Assembly: GCA_030145845.1 (NCBI GenBank)
Contig: JAIXHJ010000008.1
Coordinates: 62,001-126,000, forward strand
DNA length: 64,000 nucleotides
Origin: Pseudomonadota bacterium
GTDB taxonomy: Bacteria; Pseudomonadota; Gammaproteobacteria; Pseudomonadales; Oceanobacteraceae
Reading direction: 5' to 3'
Shown here: positions 53,841 to 62,132 of the stretch, piece by piece
Layout of the letters: each line of letters starts with the position of its first letter
Position numbering within the stretch: position 1 is the stretch's first letter
Position numbers and translations under genes: made by a program
Notes under the pieces: model-generated
Databases searched by the model: none
Seen by the model: only the letters and a program-made list of their open reading frames with translations
Told to the model about the DNA's origin: nothing

Positions 53841-53879
53841 TTTTACTGCAGGGTAAAATTCTTCACCCCGAAAGGTGAA
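53841..53879. promoter_or_regulatory. Tandem inverted repeats upstream of paralogue 1 (copy B)
   Basis: Two dyads: TTTTAC-N6-GTAAAA (53841-53858) and TTCACC-N6-GGTGAA (53862-53879), with centres exactly 21 bp apart, that is two helical turns. The same pair with the same spacing stands upstream of paralogue 2, and the second dyad upstream of the shortened gene. Candidate cooperative operator. Confidence 0.6.
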
Positions 53880-53911
53880 TGGTTCGGATTTTAAAAAATA
53901 ATTTATAAATT

Positions 53912-53936
53912 AAAAAAGCCGCTGAATATCAGCGGC
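53912..53936 (-). terminator. Rho-independent terminator
   Basis: GCCGCTGA-ATA-TCAGCGGC with T6 on the minus strand. It lies 130 bases after the stop of paralogue 2 and is nearly the same as the terminator at 52206-52233, so the pair may have been copied with the genes. Confidence 0.8.
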
Positions 53937-54019
53937 GATTTCATGGGAATTTCCAGAGGTGGCATCCCTGCAGAAATATCGTCCATGATATCTCTGAAAA
54001 ACCCGGTAAGGTTCCTGAC

Positions 54020-54038
54020 AGGCACTTTCTCAGTGCCT
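54020..54038. other. Small hairpin after paralogue 2
   Basis: AGGCACT-TTCTC-AGTGCCT, a 7-bp stem 28 bases downstream of the stop at 54066, without a T-run. It may be a pause or part of a bipartite terminator with the hairpin at 53912. Confidence 0.35.
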
Positions 54039-54065
54039 GATGTTTTCAGTTTTTACAAGAGGTAA

Positions 54066-55526
54066 TCAATCGATTGTCCGGCGCGTATAAAACGTTTTAG
54101 GTTCGGTGGTTGATTGTGATGCTTTATAGGCGTTATAAACCAGGGTTACGTCATCGGAATTATCCAGATAAACGCCCAGACCACCTTTAACTGACAGGAA
54201 CGATGCTACATCGATATCGCTGTCGATGGTCTCTATATCCTGCCAGCTGCTGCCATCATAAAAGCGGGAATAAATCGTACCATTGCTGAGGGTCTGGGTT
54301 ACCGCATCAGCATCGTAGCCCAACCAGACGATAACGGCTTTACCATTGTCGTTGATTGCACCGGTAACCGACCGGATCACATCATTATTTTGTGGGTGGA
54401 CTGTGGTGCCAGCGAATGAACCGGCATCCGAAATATTGGTTTTCAGATCAGTCCAGTCATTTACCCACAGGCTTAAACCATAGTCTGCACCGGCACTGAG
54501 ATAAGCTTCCAGCGTAGCCTCGTAGTTCGCACCGGCAAGATCGTCATCCAGCTCAACACTGGTGGCAAAGCCAGAGCCGTTGTCAAAGCGCGCCTGCAGT
54601 GTGTTGTTGGCATTGAACAGTGCCAGGGCATGATTGGCATCGTTCACCGCAATTCGTGCTAAACGGGAATTTCCCGGATAATCACCAATATTCGCTGACG
54701 AACCTATGTTGCCATCGGAGAAACTGGTGGCAAATACACCGGATTTGCTGGTGCCAAATTTACTGGTTTCCATTTTGAGGATATAGCCTTCACCAGCGTT
54801 GCCCATACCCAGAGCGACGGCGTTGTAGTCGCTGCCCAGTGTTGCCGGAGAGGTCGTTGCATCCGTTACACAGGTATCCGTGCTGTCACAGCCCTGAACG
54901 CGGCCTTTGTTTGAAGTAAGGTCACTGCGGTTCCAGATCAGAGCTACGCTGTCATCATCGGATAACGCGATTTTCAGATCATCGACATTATGGCAGGTGT
55001 AGTTATTACTTGAATTAATCAGATGGCGTGCTCGGCTGTAGTCACCCCATTGGGTGCCATTGTAGCGGTAGTAATCCAGGCGGCACTCTGTGAAGCCTGT
55101 GGCTGAATTCGTGGCGTTATTTTCCAGAGCCAGCACGGCTTTGCCGTTAGCATTGAATGCCCAGCTGATATCGTGGGTGCCATCGTAGGCGGCAAGCTGA
55201 TGTGCGCTGCTCCAGTTACTGCCGTCGAACTCGCGAATATAGAGCAAGCCGCTTTTGCTATAGGCCATCATCGGTTTGTTAGCGCTACCGCCGACCATTA
55301 GCCCGGATACTGTAACTGAGCCATCTTCCAGTTCTGTCGGTGTGGACCAGCTGGCCTGAGCTGTTGTACCGGTGCCACTGCCTGAATCGCCACTACCGCT
55401 GTCGCTGCTGCCTGAGTCGCCGCTGTTGACCGTGTCACTGCTTCCGGAAGAAGAGGAACCGCCACAGGCCGTTAACAGAAGGGAAGAAGACGCCAGTAGC
55501 GCCACAAACAGTTTGCTGAGTTGCAT
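54066..55526 (-). CDS. Lipoprotein with beta-propeller-like repeats (paralogue 2)
   Basis: A 486-residue lipoprotein closely related to the previous one: MQLSKLFVALLASSSLLLTA then Cys21, a shorter Ser/Gly/Asp linker (DSGSSDSGSGDSGSG), and the same sequence of repeat motifs REFDGSNWSS, YYRYNGTQWGDY, SRFYDGSSWQDI, ending FLSVKGGLGVYLDNSDDV. Conserved central cysteine-bearing segments (VQGCDSTDTCV here, LSCDGSDSCLT in the other) suggest a disulfide. Regulatory leader and terminators are also shared. Likely a recent duplication product. It is the upstream member of the array (transcription is leftward). Function unknown. Confidence 0.82.
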   Translation of the reverse strand: MQLSKLFVALLASSSLLLTACGGSSSSGSSDTVNSGDSGSSDSGSGDSGSGTGTTAQASWSTPTELEDGSVTVSGLMVGGSANKPMMAYSKSGLLYIREFDGSNWSSAHQLAAYDGTHDISWAFNANGKAVLALENNATNSATGFTECRLDYYRYNGTQWGDYSRARHLINSSNNYTCHNVDDLKIALSDDDSVALIWNRSDLTSNKGRVQGCDSTDTCVTDATTSPATLGSDYNAVALGMGNAGEGYILKMETSKFGTSKSGVFATSFSDGNIGSSANIGDYPGNSRLARIAVNDANHALALFNANNTLQARFDNGSGFATSVELDDDLAGANYEATLEAYLSAGADYGLSLWVNDWTDLKTNISDAGSFAGTTVHPQNNDVIRSVTGAINDNGKAVIVWLGYDADAVTQTLSNGTIYSRFYDGSSWQDIETIDSDIDVASFLSVKGGLGVYLDNSDDVTLVYNAYKASQSTTEPKTFYTRRTID

Positions 55527-55571
55527 AAGTGCTCCGTGCTTTCATGAATAAAAAACCGAAGCAATTTTCAC

Positions 55572-55609
55572 TTTACCGGATGGTAAGATTCTTCACCTGA
55601 TGGGGTGAA
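55572..55609. promoter_or_regulatory. Tandem inverted repeats upstream of paralogue 2 (copy C)
   Basis: TTTAC-N6-GTAAg (55572-55587) and TTCACC-N6-GGTGAA (55592-55609), centres 21 bp apart as in copy B. The TTCACC dyad is 66 bases before the start codon. Strong parallel with copy B, so shared regulation is likely. Confidence 0.6.
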
Positions 55610-55630
55610 TGTAAATTTTTATGGGCGGGA

Positions 55631-55667
55631 TGCACAAAAAAACCGGCCAGTGGCCGGTTTTTTTGCA
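55631..55667 (-). terminator. Strong bidirectional terminator
   Basis: A7-CCGGCC-AGT-GGCCGG-T7, nearly symmetric, 15 bases after the transketolase stop. It can also stop rightward transcripts. Confidence 0.92.
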
Positions 55668-55681
55668 CGTACAGCGGTTGC

Positions 55682-57670
55682 TTACAGCAGGCTGTTAACC
55701 GCCTCAATCACGGCATCGGAGGTGATACCGAATTCTTTGAACAGTTCAGCAGCCGGTGCCGATTCACCGAAGGTTTCCATACCGATGATCCTGCCGTTTA
55801 AGCCGACGAACTTGTACCAGTAGTCTTTGTGCAGCGCTTCCACCGCAACACGGGCAGTCACCGCTGCCGGCAGTACGGATTCAATATAAGCCGCATCCTG
55901 TTTGCAGAATACTTCTGCACAAGGCATGGAAACTACACGGATGTTTTTACCCGCCAGCTGTTCAGCCGCATCCATTGCCAGGCCCACTTCAGAACCAGTG
56001 GCGATAATGATGGCGTCCGGTGTGCCTGCACAATCTTTCAGGATGTAACCACCTTTCGCGACCGCAGCAACCTGTTCCGCATCACGTGCCTGATGAGGCA
56101 GACCCTGACGGGAGAAGATCAGCGCACTTGGGCCGTCTTTACGTTCAATGGCAGATTTCCACGCCGTGGCAGATTCCACGGTGTCACATGGGCGCCAGGT
56201 TTCCAGATTCGGTGTGTTGCGCAGGTTAGCCACCTGTTCAACCGGCTGGTGCGTCGGGCCATCTTCACCCAGACCAATAGAGTCGTGGGTATAAACAAAA
56301 ATGGAGCGTTGCTTCATCAGTGCGGCCATACGTACGGCGTTACGGGCGTATTCCATAAACATCAGGAAGGTGGCGCCGTAAGGAACGAAACCTTTGTGCA
56401 GCGCGATACCATTCATCATGGCGCTCATGGCGAATTCACGTACGCCGTAGAAAATGTAGTTACCGGAAGCGTCGGTTTCGCTTACGCCCTGGCAACCTTT
56501 CCACAGCGTCAGGTTGGAACCGGCGAGGTCAGCAGAACCGCCGAGGAATTCCGGCAGCAGCGGGCCGAAAGCGTTGAGTGTGTTCTGCGATGCTTTACGC
56601 GAAGCAACGGTCTCGCCTTTTTCCTGACATTCGTTGATGTAAGCCTGAGCCTGTTCCGCGAAGTCAGCTGGCAGTTCACCACTGATACGGCGTTTGTATT
56701 CAGCAGCTAATTCAGGATATGCCGCAGCGTAGGCTGCGAATTTCTCATCCCATGCAGATTCTGCTGCTGCGCCTTTTTCTTTCGCGCTCCAGCCAGCGTA
56801 AACGTCGTCAGGAATTTCGAAAGCACCGTGTTTCCAGCCCAGACGCTCGCGGGTCAGCGCGATTTCGTCATCGCCCAGAGGTGCGCCGTGGCAGTCTTCT
56901 TTACCTTCTTTATTCGGGGAACCAAAACCGATGATGGTTTTGCAGCAGATCAGGGTTGGCTGCTCGCTGTTGGCGCGGGCCGTTTCGATCGCCTGTTTGA
57001 TCTCTTCCGGATCGTGACCGTTAACGCGTGGAATCACCTGCCAGCCGTAGGATTCAAAACGCTTAACGGTATCGTCGGTGAACCAGCCTTCGACTTCACC
57101 GTCGATGGAAATGCCGTTGTCATCGTAGAAGGCAATCAGTTTGCCTAAGCCCAGTGTGCCGGCCAGCGAGCAGGCTTCGTGGGAGATACCTTCCATCATG
57201 CAGCCGTCGCCCATAAACACATAGGTGTTGTGGTCAACGATGTTGTGGCCGTCGCGGTTGAACTGACCAGCCAGAACTTTCTCAGCCAGTGCCATACCCA
57301 CACCGTTGGCAATGCCCTGACCGAGCGGGCCGGTGGTGGTTTCGATGCCGGGTGCGTAGCCGTATTCCGGGTGGCCCGGGGTTTTGGAGTGCAGCTGGCG
57401 GAAGTTTTTCAGGTCGTCGATGCTCAGGTCGTAACCGCTCAGGTGCAGCAGCGAGTAAATCAGCATGGAGCCGTGACCATTGGACAGAATAAAGCGGTCG
57501 CGGTCGGCCCATTCCGGGTTTTGCGGGTTGTGCTTCAGGTAGTCGTTCCACAGAACTTCGGCGATGTCTGCCATGCCCATCGGGGCGCCTGGGTGGCCGG
57601 ATTTGGCTTTCTGCACAGCATCCATGCTCAGCGCGCGGATGGCGTTGGCCAGTTCGGTACGGGTTGTCAT
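55682..57670 (-). CDS. tkt: Transketolase
   Basis: A 662-residue TPP-dependent transketolase of the pentose phosphate pathway. Visible features include [18 protein letters not shown] at the start, [20 protein letters not shown], the TPP/Mg2+ segment [18 protein letters not shown] (GDG...N motif), the [17 protein letters not shown] loop and [16 protein letters not shown]. Length is normal. The start follows CAGGAG; an earlier ATG adds atypical residues. The leader contains CCGGAGC/GCTCCGG (57721-57745), a stem with an 11-base loop, of unknown role. Confidence 0.97.
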   Translation of the reverse strand: MTTRTELANAIRALSMDAVQKAKSGHPGAPMGMADIAEVLWNDYLKHNPQNPEWADRDRFILSNGHGSMLIYSLLHLSGYDLSIDDLKNFRQLHSKTPGHPEYGYAPGIETTTGPLGQGIANGVGMALAEKVLAGQFNRDGHNIVDHNTYVFMGDGCMMEGISHEACSLAGTLGLGKLIAFYDDNGISIDGEVEGWFTDDTVKRFESYGWQVIPRVNGHDPEEIKQAIETARANSEQPTLICCKTIIGFGSPNKEGKEDCHGAPLGDDEIALTRERLGWKHGAFEIPDDVYAGWSAKEKGAAAESAWDEKFAAYAAAYPELAAEYKRRISGELPADFAEQAQAYINECQEKGETVASRKASQNTLNAFGPLLPEFLGGSADLAGSNLTLWKGCQGVSETDASGNYIFYGVREFAMSAMMNGIALHKGFVPYGATFLMFMEYARNAVRMAALMKQRSIFVYTHDSIGLGEDGPTHQPVEQVANLRNTPNLETWRPCDTVESATAWKSAIERKDGPSALIFSRQGLPHQARDAEQVAAVAKGGYILKDCAGTPDAIIIATGSEVGLAMDAAEQLAGKNIRVVSMPCAEVFCKQDAAYIESVLPAAVTARVAVEALHKDYWYKFVGLNGRIIGMETFGESAPAAELFKEFGITSDAVIEAVNSLL

Positions 57671-57987
57671 GAGTGACTCCTGAATCTGATTCGCTGCTGC
57701 CCCGGGCATCTCTGAACAGGCCGGAGCGGGTTAAAACGGCTCCGGGCTGTGGCGGAGCAGAAAAATGGGGCGCTATTGTCGCGCAGATACCCACGCCGGG
57801 CAACGGTAGAAGGGAAATGACGGGGCATTAGTTTCCGCCTTTCATCATTGCCTGTCATTCTGCCGCAATGGTTTCCTTTGGCTCAGAAAGTGTTTCCTGC
57901 AGGTTAACTTTTATTCTTTTGGCTATAACCCGTTATCCGCCGCCTGTGCTATTGTCCGGCGATCATCAACGAGGACAGGAGCGCCTT
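57671..57987. other. Intergenic region between transketolase and SnoaL-like gene
   Basis: About 315 bases between divergent genes. It holds the 7-bp-stem hairpin CCGGAGC/GCTCCGG at 57721-57745 in the transketolase leader. Overlapping open frames in it look accidental. No operator or clear promoter pair was identified; a TATAAC hexamer lies about 60 bases before the SnoaL-like gene. Confidence 0.4.
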
Positions 57988-58395
57988 ATGAACCAATCGG
58001 CTGTGGCCATCATCCGTGCCTATTACGACGCTTTTAACCGTCAGGATATGGACACCTTTCTCAGCCTGTTGAGCGATGAGGTGGTACACGATATCAATCA
58101 GGGGCAGCGTGAGTCGGGTAAGGCCGCTTTTGCTGAGTTTATGGCAAAGATGAACCGGCATTACCGCGAACAGCTGCTGGACCTGGAAATTATGGCCAAT
58201 GAGGCCGGCACCCGGGCGGCGGCGGAGTTTGTGGTGCTGGGGGAATACCTGAAAACCGATGACGGTCTGCCGGCGGCGGCGGGTCAGACTTACCGCTTAC
58301 CCGCGGGTGCCTTCTTTGAGCTGGCCGGTGGCAAAGTCACGCGCGTGACCAACTACTACAACCTTGAAGACTGGATCGCTCAGGTTTCAGCATGA
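57988..58395 (+). CDS. SnoaL-like/ketosteroid isomerase-related protein
   Basis: A 135-residue protein with the NTF2-like fold pattern: AVAIIRAYYDAFNRQDMDTF, LLSDEVVHDINQGQ, GKAAFAEFMAKMNRHYRE, and AGGKVTRVTNYYNLEDWIAQ. The family includes ketosteroid isomerase-related proteins; the reaction is unknown. The start at 57988 with AGGAGCGCC upstream is better than an earlier in-frame ATG. Its stop overlaps the GNAT gene by four bases, forming a three-gene unit. Confidence 0.85.
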   Translation: MNQSAVAIIRAYYDAFNRQDMDTFLSLLSDEVVHDINQGQRESGKAAFAEFMAKMNRHYREQLLDLEIMANEAGTRAAAEFVVLGEYLKTDDGLPAAAGQTYRLPAGAFFELAGGKVTRVTNYYNLEDWIAQVSA

Positions 58396-58985
58396 CGCTG
58401 CAGTATGTTGCGCTCAGTGGCGCGGCGATGGCGCAGTACATGGAGGAACTGGCGCGGCTGCGTATCCGCGTGTTCCGTGAGTTTCCTTATCTGTACGATG
58501 GTGATGAAGCCTACGAAAAGCGGTATCTGCAGACGTATCTCAATGCGCCACGCAGTCTGATGGTACTGGCAACCGATGGTGGCACGGTGGTGGGGGCGTC
58601 GTCCGGCATACCACTGGCGGACGAAACCGAAGAGGTGCAGCGTCCGTTTGTCGCCGCGGCGATGAATCCGGCCGATATTTTCTATTGTGGTGAGTCGGTA
58701 CTGTTACCGGATTACCGCGGCCAGGGTGCCGGGGTGGAATTTTTTCGCCGCCGGGAAGAACACGCCCGGGCGCTGGGTGGTTTTCAGCAGATCTGTTTCT
58801 GCGCCGTTGAACGCCCGGCTGATCATCCGCGCCGGCCGCCGGATTATGTGCCACTGGATGCTTTCTGGGAAAAACGCGGTTACCGTAAACAGCCACAGTT
58901 ACACACCACGTTCCGCTGGCAGGATCTGGATGAAGATGCTGAGTCGGAGAAGCCCATGACTTTCTGGATGAAAACACTCACATGA
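58392..58985 (+). CDS. GNAT family N-acetyltransferase
   Basis: A 197-residue acetyltransferase. The GNAT core is FYCGESVLLPDYRGQGAGVEFFRRREEHA, containing the acetyl-CoA loop RGQGAG, after AGDGG-type beta strands (VLATDGGTVVGASSGIP). The latter half includes FCAVERPADHPRRPPDYVPL and FWEKRGYRK, as in uncharacterised GNAT proteins neighbouring nitrilases. It overlaps the SnoaL-like gene and the nitrilase-like gene by four bases each, so the three are translationally coupled. Substrate unknown. Confidence 0.85.
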   Translation: MTLQYVALSGAAMAQYMEELARLRIRVFREFPYLYDGDEAYEKRYLQTYLNAPRSLMVLATDGGTVVGASSGIPLADETEEVQRPFVAAAMNPADIFYCGESVLLPDYRGQGAGVEFFRRREEHARALGGFQQICFCAVERPADHPRRPPDYVPLDAFWEKRGYRKQPQLHTTFRWQDLDEDAESEKPMTFWMKTLT

Positions 58986-59848
58986 AACACATCAGGGTTG
59001 CCAGCGCCCAGTACGATATCGGTTTTTTCCACCACTGGAGCGACTATCAGAGCAAGCTGGAAGGCTGGGTCAGTCATGCCGTGGCCGGCGGTGCACAGCT
59101 GCTGGTATTTCCGGAATACGGCAGTATGGAACTGGCATCCGTGTTCGGGCCGGATGTTTATCGTGACATGACACAGCAGTTCATCCATCTGCAGACACTG
59201 TGGGCCGATGTGCAGGCGCTGCACCTCAGTCTTGCCCGTGAACACGGCATCATGCTGCTCGGTGCCAGCTTCCCGCGGCAACTGGATGATGGTTCTTACC
59301 GCAACCGCGCCGTGTTATACGGTCCGGACGGCGTGCTGGGTTATCAGGACAAACTCATCATGACGCGCTTTGAAAATGAACACTGGCAGATTCGTGCCAG
59401 TGACCGGATCGGCGTGATTGCCACCGACATCGGCCCGGTCGGCATCAATATCTGTTACGACTCCGAATTTCCGCTGCTGGCCCGCCATCAGGTGGAAGCC
59501 GGTGCCAACCTGATTCTGGTACCCAGCTGCACCGACACCGAGGCTGGTTTTTACCGCGTGCGTATCGGCTCGCAGGCGCGGGCACTGGAAAATCAGTGTT
59601 ACGTCATTCAGTCGCCGACCATCGGCCAGGCAGAGTGGTCGGAAGCGGTGGATATTAATACCGGCCGCGCCAGCATTTATGCCCCGGTGGATTATGGCTT
59701 TCCTGCTGATGGTATTCTTGCCGAAAGCAGCGGCGACAAGCCGGGCTGGGTCTTCGCCGATCTGGATCTGGCGGCGATTGCAGAGGTGCGTAAGAACGGC
59801 CAGGTGTTTAATTACCGTGACTGGCCGCAGCAGTACAATAAAAAATAA
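58982..59848 (+). CDS. Carbon-nitrogen hydrolase family protein (nitrilase/omega-amidase type)
   Basis: A 288-residue nitrilase-superfamily amidase with the complete catalytic triad: Glu45 in VFPEYGS, Lys124 in GYQDKLIM and Cys158 in NICYDSEF. It cleaves C-N bonds of an amide or an N-acylated compound. Strand patterns GAQLLVFPEYG and GVIATDIGPVGINICYDSEF are standard. It is last in the SnoaL-GNAT-nitrilase set. A reasonable guess is a small amide salvage or N-acyl modification pathway, but it is only inferred from neighbours. Just downstream it meets the leftward MFS-UspA gene, with 12 bases between the stops. Confidence 0.9.
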   Translation: MKHIRVASAQYDIGFFHHWSDYQSKLEGWVSHAVAGGAQLLVFPEYGSMELASVFGPDVYRDMTQQFIHLQTLWADVQALHLSLAREHGIMLLGASFPRQLDDGSYRNRAVLYGPDGVLGYQDKLIMTRFENEHWQIRASDRIGVIATDIGPVGINICYDSEFPLLARHQVEAGANLILVPSCTDTEAGFYRVRIGSQARALENQCYVIQSPTIGQAEWSEAVDINTGRASIYAPVDYGFPADGILAESSGDKPGWVFADLDLAAIAEVRKNGQVFNYRDWPQQYNKK

Positions 59849-59860
59849 AATTAAATGCCG

Positions 59861-61474
59861 TCACGCCGGCACAATCAGCAATTCACTGCATAATTCCTTA
59901 TCCTTCTGCAGCAGCTCTGCCAGATGACCATGCTGCAGGTGTGCCAGTTTGTGCTCCGCACTGTGGCCCAGCACCAGGGTAAGCGGATTCAGCTCACGGA
60001 TTTTCAGTTGCACAGCGTGCGCCAGTTGTGATGCCGGCGTTTCCAGCAGTGTGGCATTGGCCAGTACATTCCGGGTCGCCAGCCATTGCTGGGCACTGCG
60101 CAGTACCTGCTGTGCCTGCTGGTGGTTTTCCAGGTCGATGGCATCCTCTGCGGTTGTCTCCCAGGTGCGGGCGTGCAGTAATTCCACCGGACGCTGCTGC
60201 AGGCGGGCAAGATTGGCGGCGCGCTGCAGTAATACCTGATCAGACAGGTCGCCGCTGAGGGCGACCATCACCGGACGCTCAGCCGCCGGCGGATAATGGC
60301 TGTGGCGGTTATCGCTCTGTGGCTGCTGCAGTGACTGACGGCGGAGCAGCAGAATCAGGGCTGCAATCACGGCGCTGCCGGCAGCCACAGCAAAGGTGGT
60401 TTCTGCATTGCTGAGGCGGGCAATTTCCGGCGCCGCAAAGGGCGCGATCACACCGGCAAACCAGCGCACAAAATTATAACCGGCCGAGGCCACCGGGCGA
60501 GGGGAGTCGGATACTTCCAGCGCGATGCCGGTGTACAGGGTATTGGCAATACCGGATACCGCGCCGGATATCACAATACAGGCGGCAATCAGGTGTTTAT
60601 CGCCGCTGATCATCAGTGCCATCAGCAGGGCAAACGCCAGCATGCAGCCGGACAGAATCTGCACCTGACTGAAACGGGCGGCAAGACGTGGCGAAATAAA
60701 TACCGAAAAAACCGCCAGCATTATGCCCCAGCCAAAGAAAATCATGCCCACCGCATGGGCTGACATCTGCAGCACAAAGGGGGTAAAAGCAAGGATGACG
60801 AAAAACGCCAGATAATAGAAAAAGGCACTGGCCGATGCCGTCAGCAGGCCGCCGTGAGTCAGGGCTTTTAATGGTGCTGTCAGGGCTGTTTTCTGCGCCG
60901 GTTTTGGTTGTTCCGGCAGCCAGAAGTAAATGGCCAGAAAAGCAATGGCCATTAATGTGGCGGTGCCGAAAAACGGGTAACGCCAGGAATGTTCGCCCAG
61001 TGCCGCGCCCAGTAACGGGCCGGCCGATAAGCCTAAGCCCATGGCGGCTTCATACATCAGAATCGCGGCCATGGTACCGCCGCGCGAGCAGGCAACGATA
61101 ACCGACAGGGCAGTCACCACAAAAAAGGCATTACCCAGCCCCCAGCCGGCCCGGAAAGCAACCAGTTCCGCGACTGAATCTGAGGTGCCGGCCAGTGCGG
61201 CAAACAGCACAATCAGCCCGGCGCCCAGCAACAGGGTATGGCGTCCGCCGATACGGCTGGAAACAAAACCGGTCAGCAGCATCATAACGGCGGTAACAAA
61301 AAAGTAGCTGGTGAACAGCAGGGACACCTGGCTGGGACTGGCATTCAGGCCGCTGGCAATGGACGTCAGGATCGGATCAACCAACCCGATCGACATAAAA
61401 CCCACCACACAGGCAAAGGCAGTGGCCCAGACCGCTTTGGGCTGGTGGAAAAAATGGCTGCCGGAAGGCTGCAT
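59861..61474 (-). CDS. MFS exporter fused to a C-terminal UspA-like domain
   Basis: A 537-residue protein: a 12-helix major facilitator transporter (residues ~15-400; AFACVVGFMSIGLVDPILTSI, SSRIGGRHTLLLGAGLIVLF, GLGNAFFVVTALSVIVAC) followed by a soluble ~130-residue tail resembling a universal-stress domain (PVMVALSGDLSDQVLLQRAA, then LTLVLGHSAEHKLAHLQHGH). The fusion is unusual for this drug/multicompound exporter subtype. The start at 61474 follows GGAGATTGTT; an earlier ATG is inside the divergent regulator region. It is divergent from a MarR gene across two dyads, so it is probably repressed by that regulator. A role in efflux is inferred. Confidence 0.9.
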   Translation of the reverse strand: MQPSGSHFFHQPKAVWATAFACVVGFMSIGLVDPILTSIASGLNASPSQVSLLFTSYFFVTAVMMLLTGFVSSRIGGRHTLLLGAGLIVLFAALAGTSDSVAELVAFRAGWGLGNAFFVVTALSVIVACSRGGTMAAILMYEAAMGLGLSAGPLLGAALGEHSWRYPFFGTATLMAIAFLAIYFWLPEQPKPAQKTALTAPLKALTHGGLLTASASAFFYYLAFFVILAFTPFVLQMSAHAVGMIFFGWGIMLAVFSVFISPRLAARFSQVQILSGCMLAFALLMALMISGDKHLIAACIVISGAVSGIANTLYTGIALEVSDSPRPVASAGYNFVRWFAGVIAPFAAPEIARLSNAETTFAVAAGSAVIAALILLLRRQSLQQPQSDNRHSHYPPAAERPVMVALSGDLSDQVLLQRAANLARLQQRPVELLHARTWETTAEDAIDLENHQQAQQVLRSAQQWLATRNVLANATLLETPASQLAHAVQLKIRELNPLTLVLGHSAEHKLAHLQHGHLAELLQKDKELCSELLIVPA

Positions 61475-61512
61475 AACAATCTCCGCAAAAGAACGCAGGG
61501 CAAGAGGGATGG

Positions 61513-61539
61513 TAATTATCTGTATAGTACAGATAATTA
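61513..61539. promoter_or_regulatory. MarR operator, site 1
   Basis: A 27-bp dyad with 12-bp arms (left arm TAATTATCTGTA) and a three-base centre, between the divergent MFS and MarR genes. It shares the core ATCTGTA-N3-TACAGAT with site 2. Confidence 0.72.
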
Positions 61540-61560
61540 ACCAGTGGCAGCTGCGGAACA

Positions 61561-61577
61561 ATCTGTATCATACAGAT
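61561..61577. promoter_or_regulatory. MarR operator, site 2
   Basis: A 17-bp perfect dyad ATCTGTATcATACAGAT, centre 43 bp from site 1 (about four helical turns). The duplication fits autoregulation of MarR and repression of the exporter. Confidence 0.72.
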
Positions 61578-61641
61578 AAATTGCCCGGCCACTGTTATGA
61601 TGCGGCAGTGATGGCCGGTAGCGGAAAGAAAAGGTGAGGCA

Positions 61642-62100
61642 ATGACAGCGGATAAAAAAACGGCCCCGGCAGCGGGTGGGGATATCGTCGCGCTGGAATA
61701 TGAGCTGGCAACGCTGGCGCGGACACTGGAGGCGCTTAACCGCCACCGTAATTACCCGCTGGAGCGGGCGCATTACCTGCTGCTGATGCAGTTAAAAAGT
61801 GGCCCGCTGAGTATCGGTGAACTTGCCAGTGGCCTGATGCTGGATAATTCGACGGTGACACGTCAGGTGAATGCCATGCTGAAGAAGCAGCTGATTGAAA
61901 AGATCCCCAACCCGGACGATGGCCGCAGCGCTCTGGTGCGGCGTACTGCTGCAGGTGGCCGGCTGGTGGAAACCATGCACCGCCAGCGTGTCAGCCGGCT
62001 GACAGAGACGCTGCAGGACTGGAGTAAGGCTGACCGTAAAAAGCTGGCGGCGCTGACCTCGCGCCTGACGCTTGATCTGATTGCCAGTATGCAGGACTGA
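61642..62100 (+). CDS. MarR family transcriptional regulator
   Basis: A 152-residue winged-helix regulator of the MarR type. The HTH is SGPLSIGELASGLMLDNSTV (helix-turn-helix) followed by TRQVNAMLKKQLIEKIPNPDDGRSAL, the wing with its DGRS/RR motif. The N- and C-terminal helices give dimerisation. It is divergent from the MFS-UspA gene, with the two identical-core dyads in the gap, so it probably represses the exporter until a toxic ligand binds. The frameshifted MFS gene lies just downstream, on the opposite strand, so it is not cotranscribed with this gene. Confidence 0.92.
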   Translation: MTADKKTAPAAGGDIVALEYELATLARTLEALNRHRNYPLERAHYLLLMQLKSGPLSIGELASGLMLDNSTVTRQVNAMLKKQLIEKIPNPDDGRSALVRRTAAGGRLVETMHRQRVSRLTETLQDWSKADRKKLAALTSRLTLDLIASMQD

Positions 62101-62132
62101 TCAGGTATGCGCTTTTGCTGCTGATGGCATGA

